Positions 1 through 7,405 of a stretch of DNA of 12,309 bases are shown here, piece after piece. The notes under the pieces are model-generated. The model searched no databases, had not been told where the DNA came from, and saw nothing but the letters and a program-made list of their open reading frames with translations. Position 1 is the stretch's first letter. Each line of letters starts with the position of its first letter. The translations under genes and the position numbers were made by a program. Source of the DNA: an uncultured Bacteroides sp. (GTDB lineage: Bacteria > Bacteroidota > Bacteroidia > Bacteroidales > Bacteroidaceae); assembly GCA_900555635.1 (NCBI GenBank), contig USLU01000109.1, forward strand, positions 1 to 12,309. Direction: 5' to 3'.

Positions 1-481
1 ATACAAAGAAGATCGTATTCTTGTTCCTTCTCCCAAAGTGGCTACTTATGACTTGAAGCCGGAAATGAGCGCTTTCGAAGTAAAAGACAAACTGGTGGCT
101 GCCATCAACGAGAACAAATATGATTTCATCGTAGTGAACTTCGCTAATGGTGACATGGTAGGTCATACCGGTATTTATGAAGCAATCGAGAAAGCTGTTA
201 TTGCTGTAGATGCTTGCGTGAAAGATGTAATTGAAGCTGCCAAAGCACAGGATTACGAAGCAATTATCATTGCTGATCATGGTAACGCTGACCACGCTTT
301 GAACGAAGACGGCACTCCGAACACTGCTCACTCTTTGAACCCTGTTCCTTGTGTTTACGTAACTGAGAACAAAGCTGCGAAAGTAGAAAACGGTCGTCTG
401 GCAGATGTTGCTCCGACTATTCTCAAGATTATGGGGCTGGCTGTTCCGGCTGAAATGGACGGAAAAGTGTTGATAAATTGA
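1..481 (+). CDS. gpmI: 2,3-bisphosphoglycerate-independent phosphoglycerate mutase, C-terminal part (5' end outside window)
   Basis: This is the 3' end of the glycolytic enzyme that interconverts 3- and 2-phosphoglycerate in the cytoplasm using two Mn2+ ions. The frame is open from base 2 (Tyr-Lys-Glu-Asp...), so the GTG at 38 is an internal Val, not a start; the gene begins before the window. About 159 residues of a usual ~505 are present. The metal-binding motifs of the alkaline-phosphatase superfamily are visible: GDMVGHTG (Asp and His), ADHGNAD (Asp-His pair) and TAHSLNP (His). The catalytic Ser lies upstream and cannot be seen. The protein ends normally at TGA 479-481. A palindromic element starts two bases after the stop and may end its transcript. 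Confidence 0.96.
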   Translation, partial: YKEDRILVPSPKVATYDLKPEMSAFEVKDKLVAAINENKYDFIVVNFANGDMVGHTGIYEAIEKAVIAVDACVKDVIEAAKAQDYEAIIIADHGNADHALNEDGTPNTAHSLNPVPCVYVTENKAAKVENGRLADVAPTILKIMGLAVPAEMDGKVLIN

Positions 482-482
482 G

Positions 483-646
483 AATTGAGAATTAAAAATT
501 AAAAAATGATAGCTAAGAATAATGCTATTCATGTTAAATCGTATGCGTTTGCTATTCGTATAGTAAACGCATACAAGTTTTTAGTAGGATCTGAAAAAGA
601 GTTTGTTTTATCAAAACAATTATTTCTCAATTTTTAATTCTCAATT
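483..646. repeat. Palindromic element: 18-bp perfect inverted repeat enclosing a hairpin
   Basis: The arm at 483-500 (AATTGAGAATTAAAAATT) is the exact reverse complement of 629-646. Between the arms is a second palindrome at 541-574. The left arm is preceded by a partial tandem copy of TTGAGAA. The unit fills nearly the whole gpmI-DUF3109 gap and ends just before the ATG at 651. The layout fits a small non-coding repeat of the MITE or REP type, but no target-site duplication was identified, so the class is an inference. Confidence 0.6.
541..574 (+). repeat. 15-bp hairpin inside the palindromic element
   Basis: GTATGCGTTTGCTAT (541-555) pairs with ATAGTAAACGCATAC (560-574) around the loop TCGT. 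There is one G-T wobble and no bulge. No T-tract follows, so a classical intrinsic terminator is not indicated. The RNA hairpin could still cap the gpmI 3' end. Confidence 0.75.
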
Positions 647-650
647 TAAG

Positions 651-1232
651 ATGATACAAATAGGTGATGTAGTAGTATCTCTTGATGTATTTCAGGAGAA
701 GTTTCTTTGCGATCTGGGTGCCTGTAAGGGTGCTTGTTGCATTGAAGGTGATGCCGGTGCTCCGGTAGAGCTGGATGAGGTGATGGAGTTGGAAGAAGTT
801 TTGCCGGTTATCTGGGACGAACTGGCTCCGGAGGCACGTGCGGTGATTGAAAAGCAAGGGGTGGTATATACGGATCAGGAAGGTGATTTGGTGACTTCTA
901 TTGTCAATAATAAGGACTGTGTGTTTACTTGTTATGATGAGAACGGTTGTTGTTATTGCGCAATCGAAAAGGCCTATCGAGCGGGAAAGACTGCTTTCTA
1001 TAAACCGGTGTCCTGCCATCTTTACCCTATCCGGATTGGAGATTACGGACCTTATAAAGCGGTGAATTATAATCGTTGGGACATATGCAAAGCAGCGGTT
1101 TTGCTGGGAAAAAAAGAGAATCTTCCCGTATATCAGTTTCTGAAAGAGCCTTTAATCCGTAAGTTCGGTGAAGAATGGTACAAAGAACTGGTTACTGTTG
1201 CCGAAGAACTGAAAAAGCAACAATATATTTAA
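651..1232 (+). CDS. DUF3109 family cysteine-rich protein (YkgJ-like metal/Fe-S cluster type)
   Basis: This is a 193-residue cytoplasmic protein of unknown function. The start chosen is ATG 651 (Met-Ile-Gln-Ile-Gly-Asp). An in-frame TTG at 603 would add 16 residues encoded by the inverted-repeat arm, which is unlikely. Cysteines cluster as CDLGACKGACC (residues 20-30), then C90, C94, C100, C101, C103 and C122 (SCHLYP). This is the pattern of the YkgJ/UPF0153 group, predicted to bind zinc or an iron-sulfur cluster. No signal peptide or membrane segment is seen. The stop overlaps the stop of the convergent small membrane protein by three bases. Family assignment is fairly firm; biochemical role is not known to me. 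Confidence 0.88.
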   Translation: MIQIGDVVVSLDVFQEKFLCDLGACKGACCIEGDAGAPVELDEVMELEEVLPVIWDELAPEARAVIEKQGVVYTDQEGDLVTSIVNNKDCVFTCYDENGCCYCAIEKAYRAGKTAFYKPVSCHLYPIRIGDYGPYKAVNYNRWDICKAAVLLGKKENLPVYQFLKEPLIRKFGEEWYKELVTVAEELKKQQYI

Positions 1233-1438
1233 ATTCTCTTCCGGTTCTTGCGTATGCAATATACTTGATATAGTAAAATACACAATGCGATTATTATTCC
1301 GCATGCCGGTATCATCCATACTTCCGGATGAATAATAATCAAGAAGATACAAGTGGCGATCACACAGGAAGTCAATACAATAAGAAACAACCTGATCTTT
1401 GCAAATAACGGATTAGGAGCAGTAGTTTTCATTTTCAT
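1229..1438 (-). CDS. Small two-helix membrane protein, function unknown
   Basis: The 69-residue protein has two hydrophobic stretches (about residues 15-36 and 41-60), a short Pro-Glu-Val-Trp turn between them, and a basic C-terminus (CIRKNRKRI). This suggests a small inner-membrane hairpin with a cytoplasmic tail. The frame stays open to 1594, but the extra N-terminal residues would be read through the gyrB terminator hairpin at 1561-1602, so ATG 1438 (or ATG 1432, two codons later) is preferred. It converges on the DUF3109 gene and lies downstream of gyrB on the same strand. I do not recognise the family. Hydrophobicity and tidy start and stop support it as a real gene, at moderate confidence. 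Confidence 0.5.
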   Translation of the reverse strand: MKMKTTAPNPLFAKIRLFLIVLTSCVIATCIFLIIIHPEVWMIPACGIIIALCILLYQVYCIRKNRKRI

Positions 1439-1557
1439 AGTTATGTTTTCTTTGCTTTTTATGCAAGATAGTGATTTTGTATGGAAAACGTTTCTGCTGT
1501 TAGCTTTTATTAAGAGATAGGCAGTTGAACTATTCGAGCATAAAGACCCTTTGGGCA

Positions 1558-1602
1558 AAAGAAAAACGCCGATCGAAGGATGTTCCTTCGCCATCGGCGT
1601 TT
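1558..1602 (-). terminator. Intrinsic terminator of gyrB
   Basis: On the minus strand, AAACGCCGAT and then CGAAGGA pair with TCCTTCG and ATCGGCGTTT across a 3-nt loop (17 bp with a 2-nt bulge). The 3' side runs into a T-tract (GTTTTTCTTTTG). It lies about 48 bases after the gyrB stop. Confidence 0.85.
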
Positions 1603-1649
1603 CCTCGTTGTAAGATGTGAGGTTGGTTTATAAAACGTAATTATTTAAA

Positions 1650-3608
1650 TTATGTGTCGATATTTGCATACGTTGCATTTTCTTCAATAAACTCGCGGCG
1701 TGGTCCTACATCTTCACCCATTAACATAGAGAAGATATAATCGGCTTCTGCAGCGTTGTCAATATTTACTTGTTTCAACATACGGTTTTCGGGGTCCATA
1801 GTTGTTTCCCACAATTGCTGTGCGTTCATTTCACCCAAACCTTTGTAGCGCTGTGTATGAACAGCACTTTCCGAACCGCCACCGTAAGTATCGATAAACT
1901 TCTGGCGTTGTGCATCTGTCCAGCAATACTCTTCTACTTTACCTTTTTTGCAGAGGTAGAGCGGGGGAGTAGCGATGTACAAATAGCCATTCTGAATAAT
2001 CTGTGGCATATAGCGGAAGAAGAACGTCATGATCAGTGTGTCGATGTGAGAACCATCGACGTCGGCATCGGTCATGATGATGATCTTGTGATAGCGCAGC
2101 TTTTGGATATTCGCTTCTTTGCTGTCCTCGTCAGTTCCGATAGTAACACCGAGGGCTGTGTAGATGTTACGGATTTCATCACTTTCCAAAGCCTTGTGAT
2201 ACATGGCTTTCTCTACGTTCAGAATCTTACCGCGCAATGGGAGGATAGCCTGGAACATACGGTTACGTCCCTGCTTGGCAGTACCACCTGCCGAATCTCC
2301 CTCGACGAGGAATAATTCACATTTCGTTGCATCCTTATCCGAACAGTCGGCCAATTTACCTGGTAGACCGCCTCCTGACATTGGGGACTTGCGTTGTACC
2401 ATTTCACGGGCTTTTCTTGCTGCATGACGTGCGGTAGCGGCGAGAATCACCTTGTCTACAATCGTTTTTGCTTCCTTCGGATGCTCTTCCAGATAATATG
2501 CCAATACTTCCCCCACTGCCTGGTCGACAGCGCCCATCACTTCGTTGTTACCCAACTTCGTTTTAGTCTGTCCTTCAAACTGTGGTTCTTGCACTTTTAC
2601 GGAGATAACGGCAGTCAAACCCTCGCGGAAGTCATCTCCCGAGATTTCAACCTTCACTTTTTCCAGCATCTTGCTGTCTTCGGCATATTTCTTCAACGTA
2701 CGGGTCAGCGCACGGCGGAAACCTGCCAGGTGTGTACCACCTTCAATGGTGTTGATATTGTTAACGTATGAGTGAACGTTTTCGGAGAATCCGGTATTGT
2801 ACATGATAGCCACTTCAATAGGGATTCCCTGTTTTTCCGAGTTCAGATAGATAACGTCGTTAATCAAGTGCTCGCGTGAAGACTCGATAAAACGTACAAA
2901 CTCTCTCAAGCCTTCTTCTGAATAGAACTGCTCACCCTTGAAGCTTCCGTCTTCGTTCACAACTCGACGGTCGGTCAGGGAAATACGGAGACCAGCGTTC
3001 AGATAAGCTAATTCACGCAGGCGTGAAGCCAGAATCTTGTAATCGTATACCGTTTCTGTAAAGATGGTATTGTCCGGCCAGAATTGTTGGCGGGTTCCCG
3101 TGATGTCGGCTGTACCGACTTCTTTTACAGAGTAAAGCGGTTTACCGATCTCGTACTCCTGCTGGTAGATTTTGCCATTACGGAATACTTGCGTAGTCAT
3201 GTGGGTAGACAGCGCATTTACGCAAGACATACCTACACCGTGCAAACCTCCGGATACCTTGTAAGATCCTTTGTCGAATTTACCTCCGGCGTGCAGTACA
3301 GTCATGGCAACTTCCAGTGCCGACTTCTTTTCTTTCTCGTGATAGTCCACCGGAATACCGCGTCCGTTGTCCTGTACTGTGATTGAATTGTCTTCGTTGA
3401 TTATTACTTCGATATGGTCGCAATAACCGGCCAATGCTTCGTCGATAGAGTTGTCAACGATTTCGTATACCAAATGGTGAAGTCCCTTGACGCTGATGTC
3501 ACCAATGTACATCGCAGGGCGTTTTCTTACTGCTTCAAGACCTTCCAATACCTGGATGCTATCCGCAGAATAAGACCCGTTATTGGGAGTGATTTGTTCT
3601 TCGCTCAT
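1650..3608 (-). CDS. gyrB: DNA gyrase subunit B
   Basis: This is the ATPase subunit of DNA gyrase (type IIA topoisomerase), which introduces negative supercoils as an A2B2 complex with GyrA. At 652 residues it has typical length for Bacteroidetes GyrB. The GHKL ATPase domain shows YEIVDNSIDEA (Glu49, Asn53), DNGRGIPV (residues 80-87) and GGLHGVGMSCVNALS near 120. The TOPRIM domain shows LFLVEGDSAGG (near 440) and IIMTDADVDGSHI (near 515). The C-terminal QRYKGLGEMNAQQLWETTMD is typical of GyrB rather than ParE. The start at ATG 3608 gives Met-Ser-Glu-Glu. A promoter-like sequence lies 30-60 bases upstream and a terminator follows. The gene is intact. Confidence 0.98.
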   Translation of the reverse strand: MSEEQITPNNGSYSADSIQVLEGLEAVRKRPAMYIGDISVKGLHHLVYEIVDNSIDEALAGYCDHIEVIINEDNSITVQDNGRGIPVDYHEKEKKSALEVAMTVLHAGGKFDKGSYKVSGGLHGVGMSCVNALSTHMTTQVFRNGKIYQQEYEIGKPLYSVKEVGTADITGTRQQFWPDNTIFTETVYDYKILASRLRELAYLNAGLRISLTDRRVVNEDGSFKGEQFYSEEGLREFVRFIESSREHLINDVIYLNSEKQGIPIEVAIMYNTGFSENVHSYVNNINTIEGGTHLAGFRRALTRTLKKYAEDSKMLEKVKVEISGDDFREGLTAVISVKVQEPQFEGQTKTKLGNNEVMGAVDQAVGEVLAYYLEEHPKEAKTIVDKVILAATARHAARKAREMVQRKSPMSGGGLPGKLADCSDKDATKCELFLVEGDSAGGTAKQGRNRMFQAILPLRGKILNVEKAMYHKALESDEIRNIYTALGVTIGTDEDSKEANIQKLRYHKIIIMTDADVDGSHIDTLIMTFFFRYMPQIIQNGYLYIATPPLYLCKKGKVEEYCWTDAQRQKFIDTYGGGSESAVHTQRYKGLGEMNAQQLWETTMDPENRMLKQVNIDNAAEADYIFSMLMGEDVGPRREFIEENATYANIDT

Positions 3609-3637
3609 AATTGCCTTTCTAAGTTATAATAACAGAG

Positions 3638-3668
3638 CAAATATAGTGAAAATTGTCGAGTTGGCGAA
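3638..3668 (-). promoter_or_regulatory. Bacteroidetes-type promoter for gyrB
   Basis: On the minus strand the -7 box is TATATTTG (3638-3645), a full match to TAnnTTTG. It is preceded after exactly 19 nt by TTCG (3665-3668), one base off the -33 box TTTG. It starts 29 bases upstream of the gyrB ATG. Confidence 0.65.
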
Positions 3669-3745
3669 GTTTCGGAGGTGAAAAATGTAGAATAAAAGCG
3701 GAATTAGTGAATGGGAAAGTAATCTGATATTCAGTGGTTTATAAA

Positions 3746-3775
3746 CACAAAAGGCCGAACTTAAAAGTTCAGCCT
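3746..3775 (-). terminator. Intrinsic terminator of rpsT
   Basis: On the minus strand AGGCTGAACTT pairs with AAGTTCGGCCT (one G-T wobble). TTTTGTG follows. It lies about 33 bases after the rpsT stop, ending the tRNA-Glu/rpsT transcript ahead of the gyrB promoter. Confidence 0.85.
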
Positions 3776-3807
3776 AAATGCTATATAGAATTGTTGTTTT
3801 TCTATTA

Positions 3808-4062
3808 TTAAGCGAGCTTGTTGATGTAAAGAGCCAGCTTAGATTTCAGATTGTTAGCTTTGTTTTTGTGGATAACATTTGTTTTAGCTAACTTGTCCAA
3901 CATCTTAGTGATGCCAGGATACATTGCAACAGCTTCTGTTTTGTCAGTAGTTGCACGAAGTTTTCTAACAGCATTTCTCATGGTCTTACCATAATATCTG
4001 TTATGAAGTCTTCTTGTCTCTTCTTGTCTGATTCTCTTCAGTGATGATTTGTGATTTGCCAT
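3808..4062 (-). CDS. rpsT: 30S ribosomal protein S20
   Basis: The 84-residue basic protein binds 16S rRNA early in 30S assembly. The N-terminus ANHKSSLKRIRQEETRRLHN and the Lys/Arg-rich helices (MRNAVRKLRATTDK, VIHKNKANNLKSKLA) are diagnostic for S20, and length is normal. The ATG at 4062 is the only sensible start. It lies 42 bases downstream of tRNA-Glu on the same strand with no promoter-like sequence in the gap, so it is probably transcribed from the promoter upstream of the tRNA. An own terminator follows. Confidence 0.97.
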   Translation of the reverse strand: MANHKSSLKRIRQEETRRLHNRYYGKTMRNAVRKLRATTDKTEAVAMYPGITKMLDKLAKTNVIHKNKANNLKSKLALYINKLA

Positions 4063-4104
4063 TTCGACTAATCTATTTTTTTAGTTCTTTATTCTTTTTA
4101 CTTG

Positions 4105-4176
4105 TAGCCCGTGGGGGAATCGAACCCCCCTTTCAAGAATGAAAATCTTGCGTCCTAACCGATAGACGAACGGGCC
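4105..4176 (-). tRNA. tRNA-Glu (anticodon UUC)
   Basis: The reverse complement folds as a cloverleaf. The acceptor arm is GGCCCGT with ACGGGCT plus discriminator A. The D-arm region contains CGGTTAGGACG. The anticodon loop TTTTCAT on the stem AAGA/TCTT gives anticodon TTC. The T-arm is GGGGG TTCGATT CCCCC. The 3' CCA is not encoded (CAA follows), so it must be added after transcription. The 5' end of the tRNA, not the 3' end used by most tRNA-targeting integrases, faces the accessory segment. Confidence 0.95.
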
Positions 4177-4240
4177 ATCCTGTTGTTGCATTTCTGCATT
4201 TTGCTTTCTCGAATCTGTGTTTGTTTCTCGATTGCGGATG

Positions 4241-4271
4241 CAAAGGTAGGAACTTTTTTGAAACTGGCAAA
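4241..4271 (-). promoter_or_regulatory. Strong Bacteroidetes promoter for tRNA-Glu/rpsT
   Basis: On the minus strand there is a perfect -33 TTTG (4268-4271), a 19-nt spacer and a perfect -7 TACCTTTG (4241-4248, consensus TAnnTTTG). It is about 65 bases upstream of the tRNA 5' end. It is the best promoter match in the window, as expected for a stable RNA and ribosomal protein unit. Confidence 0.85.
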
Positions 4272-5046
4272 CGATTGTCGAAAAAAAATAGTTTTTTTTT
4301 GATGTTATGCTATGCTTGTTTCTTTTATTTATTGATAATCAGGTAAATATATGATCTTGATTTTCGTATTTTTTTTCTATCCATTGAATAATAGACAGAA
4401 ATGGTATTTTTAATACACCTTATTATATATAAAACATCTTATACTTCTTCTACTCTCGCCAGTTTTCAATCTTTGAACACTAATATGATATTTAGGGGTC
4501 GGTGCTTCCTTTATCTTATAGAATCTGTTTACTGGTTGCATATTGTTTCAGTTATTTTTTAGGGCTTGTTTAAATTTTCTTCAATAATGCTTTTATAGCC
4601 GATATTTTAACCATTTCCTCTGCAGAATCGAATGTTAGTTCATAGTTTCGGCAGAACTTCCTGTCATTATCCATCCACGAGAATGTTCTTCAAATATATC
4701 CAAAGAAGCCCATTTTCTATAATAGTAGTAAACTGATTCCCATTTAGGGAATTTTTTTGGTAACATACGTCACTGACAACCCGTTTTTACTAAATAAATA
4801 TAGTATTCCATACCATGTGCAAATTATATTTTCGTTTTCTTGTTTGCAGGTTCAAAACTATTGTTGTATATTGCCACTCAGTTTTTGTTAAATCAGTTTG
4901 ATGCTCTATATAATATCTATTATAAATGTTTGACTGATGAAATAGTTAGGCATACCTTGACTATAATATTGCAAATAAAATGATTAACAAAAAAAAATCA
5001 CTTTTTTTGATTTTGAAAAGGCTTTGAATGACTAATTAAATAGATT
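4272..5046. other. AT-rich intergenic region with IS remnant, otherwise no supported gene
   Basis: This is the left boundary zone of the accessory segment. The only recognisable content is the decayed transposase at 4570-4903. A 43-codon minus-strand reading frame (4541-4410, Met-Gln-Pro-Val-Asn-Arg..., basic, ending in Val-Tyr) lies just after the transposase end, but I recognise no family and do not call it. At 4994-5014 a short inverted repeat (AAAATCA/TGATTTT) precedes the next gene. TAATATTG at 4964-4971 is a weak -7-like match with no good -33 partner. Confidence 0.5.
4570..4903 (-). pseudogene. Decayed IS5-type transposase (DUF4096-like N-terminus, internal deletion)
   Basis: Three minus-strand segments in different frames read as parts of one transposase. 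Segment A (4903 to about 4795) gives HQTDLTKTEWQY ... NTIFI, like the opening of IS5-group DUF4096 transposases. Segment B (about 4793-4678) gives LVKTGCQ-stop-RMLPKKFPKWESVYYYYRKW. Its stop, TGA at 4772-4770, replaces the expected Trp of the family motif KTGCQWRMLP. Segment C (4677-4570) gives WMDNDRKFCRNYELTFDSAE and ends with LLKKI and TAA, matching the usual C-terminus. Between B and C the catalytic DDE region is missing. No paired terminal inverted repeats were found; AGGGCTTGTTTAAA at 4561-4574 may be one old end. It is clearly non-functional. Confidence 0.82.
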
Positions 5047-5769
5047 ATGGAAAATAGATTAAAACAAGCATTGGCTGGATTATGGGAGAGGTATAAAAGT
5101 ATTAATGATATTTTGTCCGAGAATACTTATTGTTATTCTGAAGTATTGAAGCAACATGATATTCTTTTTACAGGAATTAATCCTTCTGCTCGTGTTAAGG
5201 ATGAAACTGATTGTTCTGAAGCCCATCATTTTAAATATGAAGAAGCTGTTGTGAATGATCGTTATTTTAAAACTATTGATAAAATTATTCCGAAAACATT
5301 GAAAGGTAAAGTTTCTTATTTAGATTTGTTTAATTACAGACACACTAAGCAAGGTGATATCACTAAATTTCTGAAAACATCTCAAGGTATATCTTTCTTG
5401 GCAGAGAATTTGTGTATAAATCAGATGTTTATTGAAGATGTTATAAAACCCAAAGTAATTTGCGTAAGGAATAAAGGTTCTTGGGATTTCTGGGGTAAAA
5501 ATGCTACACCTCAGGAAGATAATAATGTTTGGATGGGATATAAATTTGAAGAAGTACGGACTTCATTTGAACAAAAAGAGGGAACGCTAGAAGTTTATAG
5601 GATTAATGGTTTGATAAATAATGGACAACGTGTTAGCTTTTCCTGTCTGCCTGATACAAATTTGAAAGGGACAATCATTGTTTTTGCAAAACATTATCAA
5701 TACTCAAAAAGGGAAGATCGTATTACCGAAGATATGATTGCGGAACTATATAAATTGGCAACAAAATAG
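5047..5769 (+). CDS. Uracil-DNA glycosylase superfamily-like protein (tentative)
   Basis: This 240-residue soluble protein has the ATG at 5047, and the gene ends just before its own terminator. Its layout recalls the uracil-DNA glycosylase fold. A buried strand leads into ILFTGINPS (residues 39-47), where UDG-like enzymes carry motif 1 (GINPG or similar). Then come SYLDLFNYR (90-98), a later strand KPKVICV (134-140) followed by a glycine turn, and a last strand IIVFAKHYQYS (210-220), where the family usually has an H-P-S type motif 2. The catalytic and binding residues are not canonical (Ser for Gly in motif 1, no clear HPS), so it may be a non-catalytic or different-substrate member, or another Rossmann-like protein. 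AT-rich like the ravA/viaA genes. Function unproven. Confidence 0.4.
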   Translation: MENRLKQALAGLWERYKSINDILSENTYCYSEVLKQHDILFTGINPSARVKDETDCSEAHHFKYEEAVVNDRYFKTIDKIIPKTLKGKVSYLDLFNYRHTKQGDITKFLKTSQGISFLAENLCINQMFIEDVIKPKVICVRNKGSWDFWGKNATPQEDNNVWMGYKFEEVRTSFEQKEGTLEVYRINGLINNGQRVSFSCLPDTNLKGTIIVFAKHYQYSKREDRITEDMIAELYKLATK

Positions 5770-5794
5770 TAGAACAGTATACCAGCAAGTAGGG

Positions 5795-5826
5795 ATCCCG
5801 ATGTACTTGATATATCGGGATTTTCT
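5795..5826 (+). terminator. Intrinsic terminator after the UDG-like gene
   Basis: ATCCCGATGTA (5795-5805) pairs with TATATCGGGAT (5811-5821; one wobble) across the loop CTTGA, followed by TTTTCTTATTTTG. It separates the upstream gene from ravA, so ravA likely has its own promoter in the 60 bases after it, though I could not identify clear boxes. ATTTTGTGCC occurs twice there (5828-5837 and, with one extra T, 5861-5871). Confidence 0.85.
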
Positions 5827-5887
5827 TATTTTGTGCCTTGATTTGGCATAGCTTGTTCTCATTTTTGTGCCATTTATAAAATGAATA

Positions 5888-7405
5888 ATGAGAGCGTATA
5901 AACAAATTATATTGGAATTGATAGACGACATTTCTGTTGGTACATATGAGCGTCGACAGCTACTTTTATTATCTATACTTTGTGCCTTCGCAGGTGAAAA
6001 TATATTCTTGTTAGGTGCCCCAGGAGTAGCTAAAAGTATGATTGCTAAACGTATAAAGTTATTATTCTATAATGCAACAGCTTTTGAATATTTGATGAGT
6101 CGCTTTAGTACTCCTGATGAAATATTCGGACCAGTTTCTATTCAAAAATTAAAAGACGAAGATAAATATGAACGGATGGTAATTGGGTATCTTCCTACTG
6201 CCGATATTGTGTTTTTGGATGAAATTTGGAAAGCAGGTCCTTCAATACAAAATGCTCTTCTTACAATATTGAATGAGAAAGTCTTTCGTAATGGAGATAA
6301 AGAAATTCGATTACCTGTAAAGTTGATAATTGCTGCGAGTAATGAATTGCCTGCAGAGGGAGAAGGCTTGGATGCGTTATGGGATAGGTTTTTAGTCAGA
6401 TGTGTAGTTGAAAATATACAAGACAAGAACCTTTTTTATGAGATGATAACTTCTGTACAGGATGATAATTATCATATTTCAATAAGCTGCCCGTTAACAG
6501 AAACTGTTTATTCTCGGTGGCAAAAAGATTGTTTGGGAATCGGGATAAGTCCAATAATTAAAAATGTTGTAGATAAAATAAGGGATAAAATATCAGAGGG
6601 GAATCAAACGAATGTTGAGTCTGGGGTTCTATATATATCCGATCGTCGTTGGAAAAAAAGCATTCATTTGATGAGAACATGTGCATTGTTAAACAATCGG
6701 CAAAAAGTGAATTTTACAGATTGTTTCTTGCTGGAATATATTTTATGGAATGATGATTCACAGATTTCTTTTGTTAGGGATATGGTGAAGAGGTCTATAA
6801 CGGAGGAATTGCTGCAGTCCTATGTTGAATTATACCGGAACTATAGAAAGGAAATAGAAACACTGCATGCGGAGATAAAAATTACGATTAAAAGGAAAAA
6901 AGCTCCAATACCCAATAGTTTAATAATTGTAGACGGATTATTTTATAGAATCAATACTGTGGAATCACATCAGACTCTTATTCCCATTTCACTTTATAGT
7001 AAACTATCCGATCAGAATGAACAGGCAAAACTTCATAAAAATGGAACGTATTGGCAGCTGACATTAGTGACGGATTACAATTATCGTGTTCTACCAGATA
7101 TATTGGTTAGAAAAGGAGAAAATGGTTGCTTGATAATTAATGAACGGGAGTATCCTTTGGAACGTTATGATAGTCTACTTATTATAAACCGTTATGCAAC
7201 GCAGATTTATGAAGTCTTGTTAGATAAAAGAAAAGAATTGGATGAATTGAAAAAGAAACTGATACATGATATTGAACAATGGAATGAAGATATTGCTGAT
7301 AATATATTTAAGGATAAAGATTGGGTACTATCAGGGGAAATGGAGCTTGTGACATTAATAGGAGAATTTTCTGCCACTATTTTTGAGATGGATCATGAAG
7401 CCTGA
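5888..7405 (+). CDS. ravA: RavA-type MoxR AAA+ ATPase
   Basis: The 505-residue protein matches E. coli RavA (498 aa) in length and layout. The N-terminal AAA+ module (about 1-180) has Walker A GAPGVAKS (43-50), the RavA-like stretch AFEYLMSRFSTPDEIFGP (65-82), Walker B IVFLDEIWKAGP (107-118), sensor 1 IIAASNELP (147-155) and arginine-finger candidates in LWDRFLVR (164-171). SDRRWKK at 251-257 fits the sensor 2/lid region. The part after ~330 is less conserved and would hold the LARA-like domain; a helical Lys/Glu-rich stretch follows near 450-490. In E. coli RavA forms hexamers, hydrolyses ATP and works with ViaA, affecting respiratory complexes and aminoglycoside sensitivity. The E. coli partner lysine decarboxylase is not in this window. 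The gene overlaps viaA by 11 bases, implying translational coupling. Confidence 0.9.
   Translation: MRAYKQIILELIDDISVGTYERRQLLLLSILCAFAGENIFLLGAPGVAKSMIAKRIKLLFYNATAFEYLMSRFSTPDEIFGPVSIQKLKDEDKYERMVIGYLPTADIVFLDEIWKAGPSIQNALLTILNEKVFRNGDKEIRLPVKLIIAASNELPAEGEGLDALWDRFLVRCVVENIQDKNLFYEMITSVQDDNYHISISCPLTETVYSRWQKDCLGIGISPIIKNVVDKIRDKISEGNQTNVESGVLYISDRRWKKSIHLMRTCALLNNRQKVNFTDCFLLEYILWNDDSQISFVRDMVKRSITEELLQSYVELYRNYRKEIETLHAEIKITIKRKKAPIPNSLIIVDGLFYRINTVESHQTLIPISLYSKLSDQNEQAKLHKNGTYWQLTLVTDYNYRVLPDILVRKGENGCLIINEREYPLERYDSLLIINRYATQIYEVLLDKRKELDELKKKLIHDIEQWNEDIADNIFKDKDWVLSGEMELVTLIGEFSATIFEMDHEA

Noticed and set aside
38..481. gpmI starting at GTG 38
   Set aside because: The frame is open back to base 2 with conserved GpmI sequence (YKEDRILVPSPK), so 38 is an internal Val.
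603..650. Longer start of the DUF3109 protein at TTG 603
   Set aside because: The added 16 residues come from the inverted-repeat arm, and ATG 651 gives a normal N-terminus.
1439..1594. N-terminal extension of the small membrane protein
   Set aside because: It would be encoded across the gyrB terminator hairpin and looks non-conserved; ATG 1438 fits better.
1770..3629. Several plus-strand ORFs across gyrB
   Set aside because: They are antisense shadows of gyrB; none has a plausible family or promoter.
4105..4176. tRNA-Glu as attachment site of an integrated element
   Set aside because: The accessory DNA lies on the 5' side of the tRNA, no integrase is present, and no repeat of the tRNA 3' end was seen to the right.
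4410..4541. 43-codon minus-strand ORF
   Set aside because: It has an ATG and a basic product, but no recognisable family, no promoter, and lies in decayed DNA. Not enough to call.
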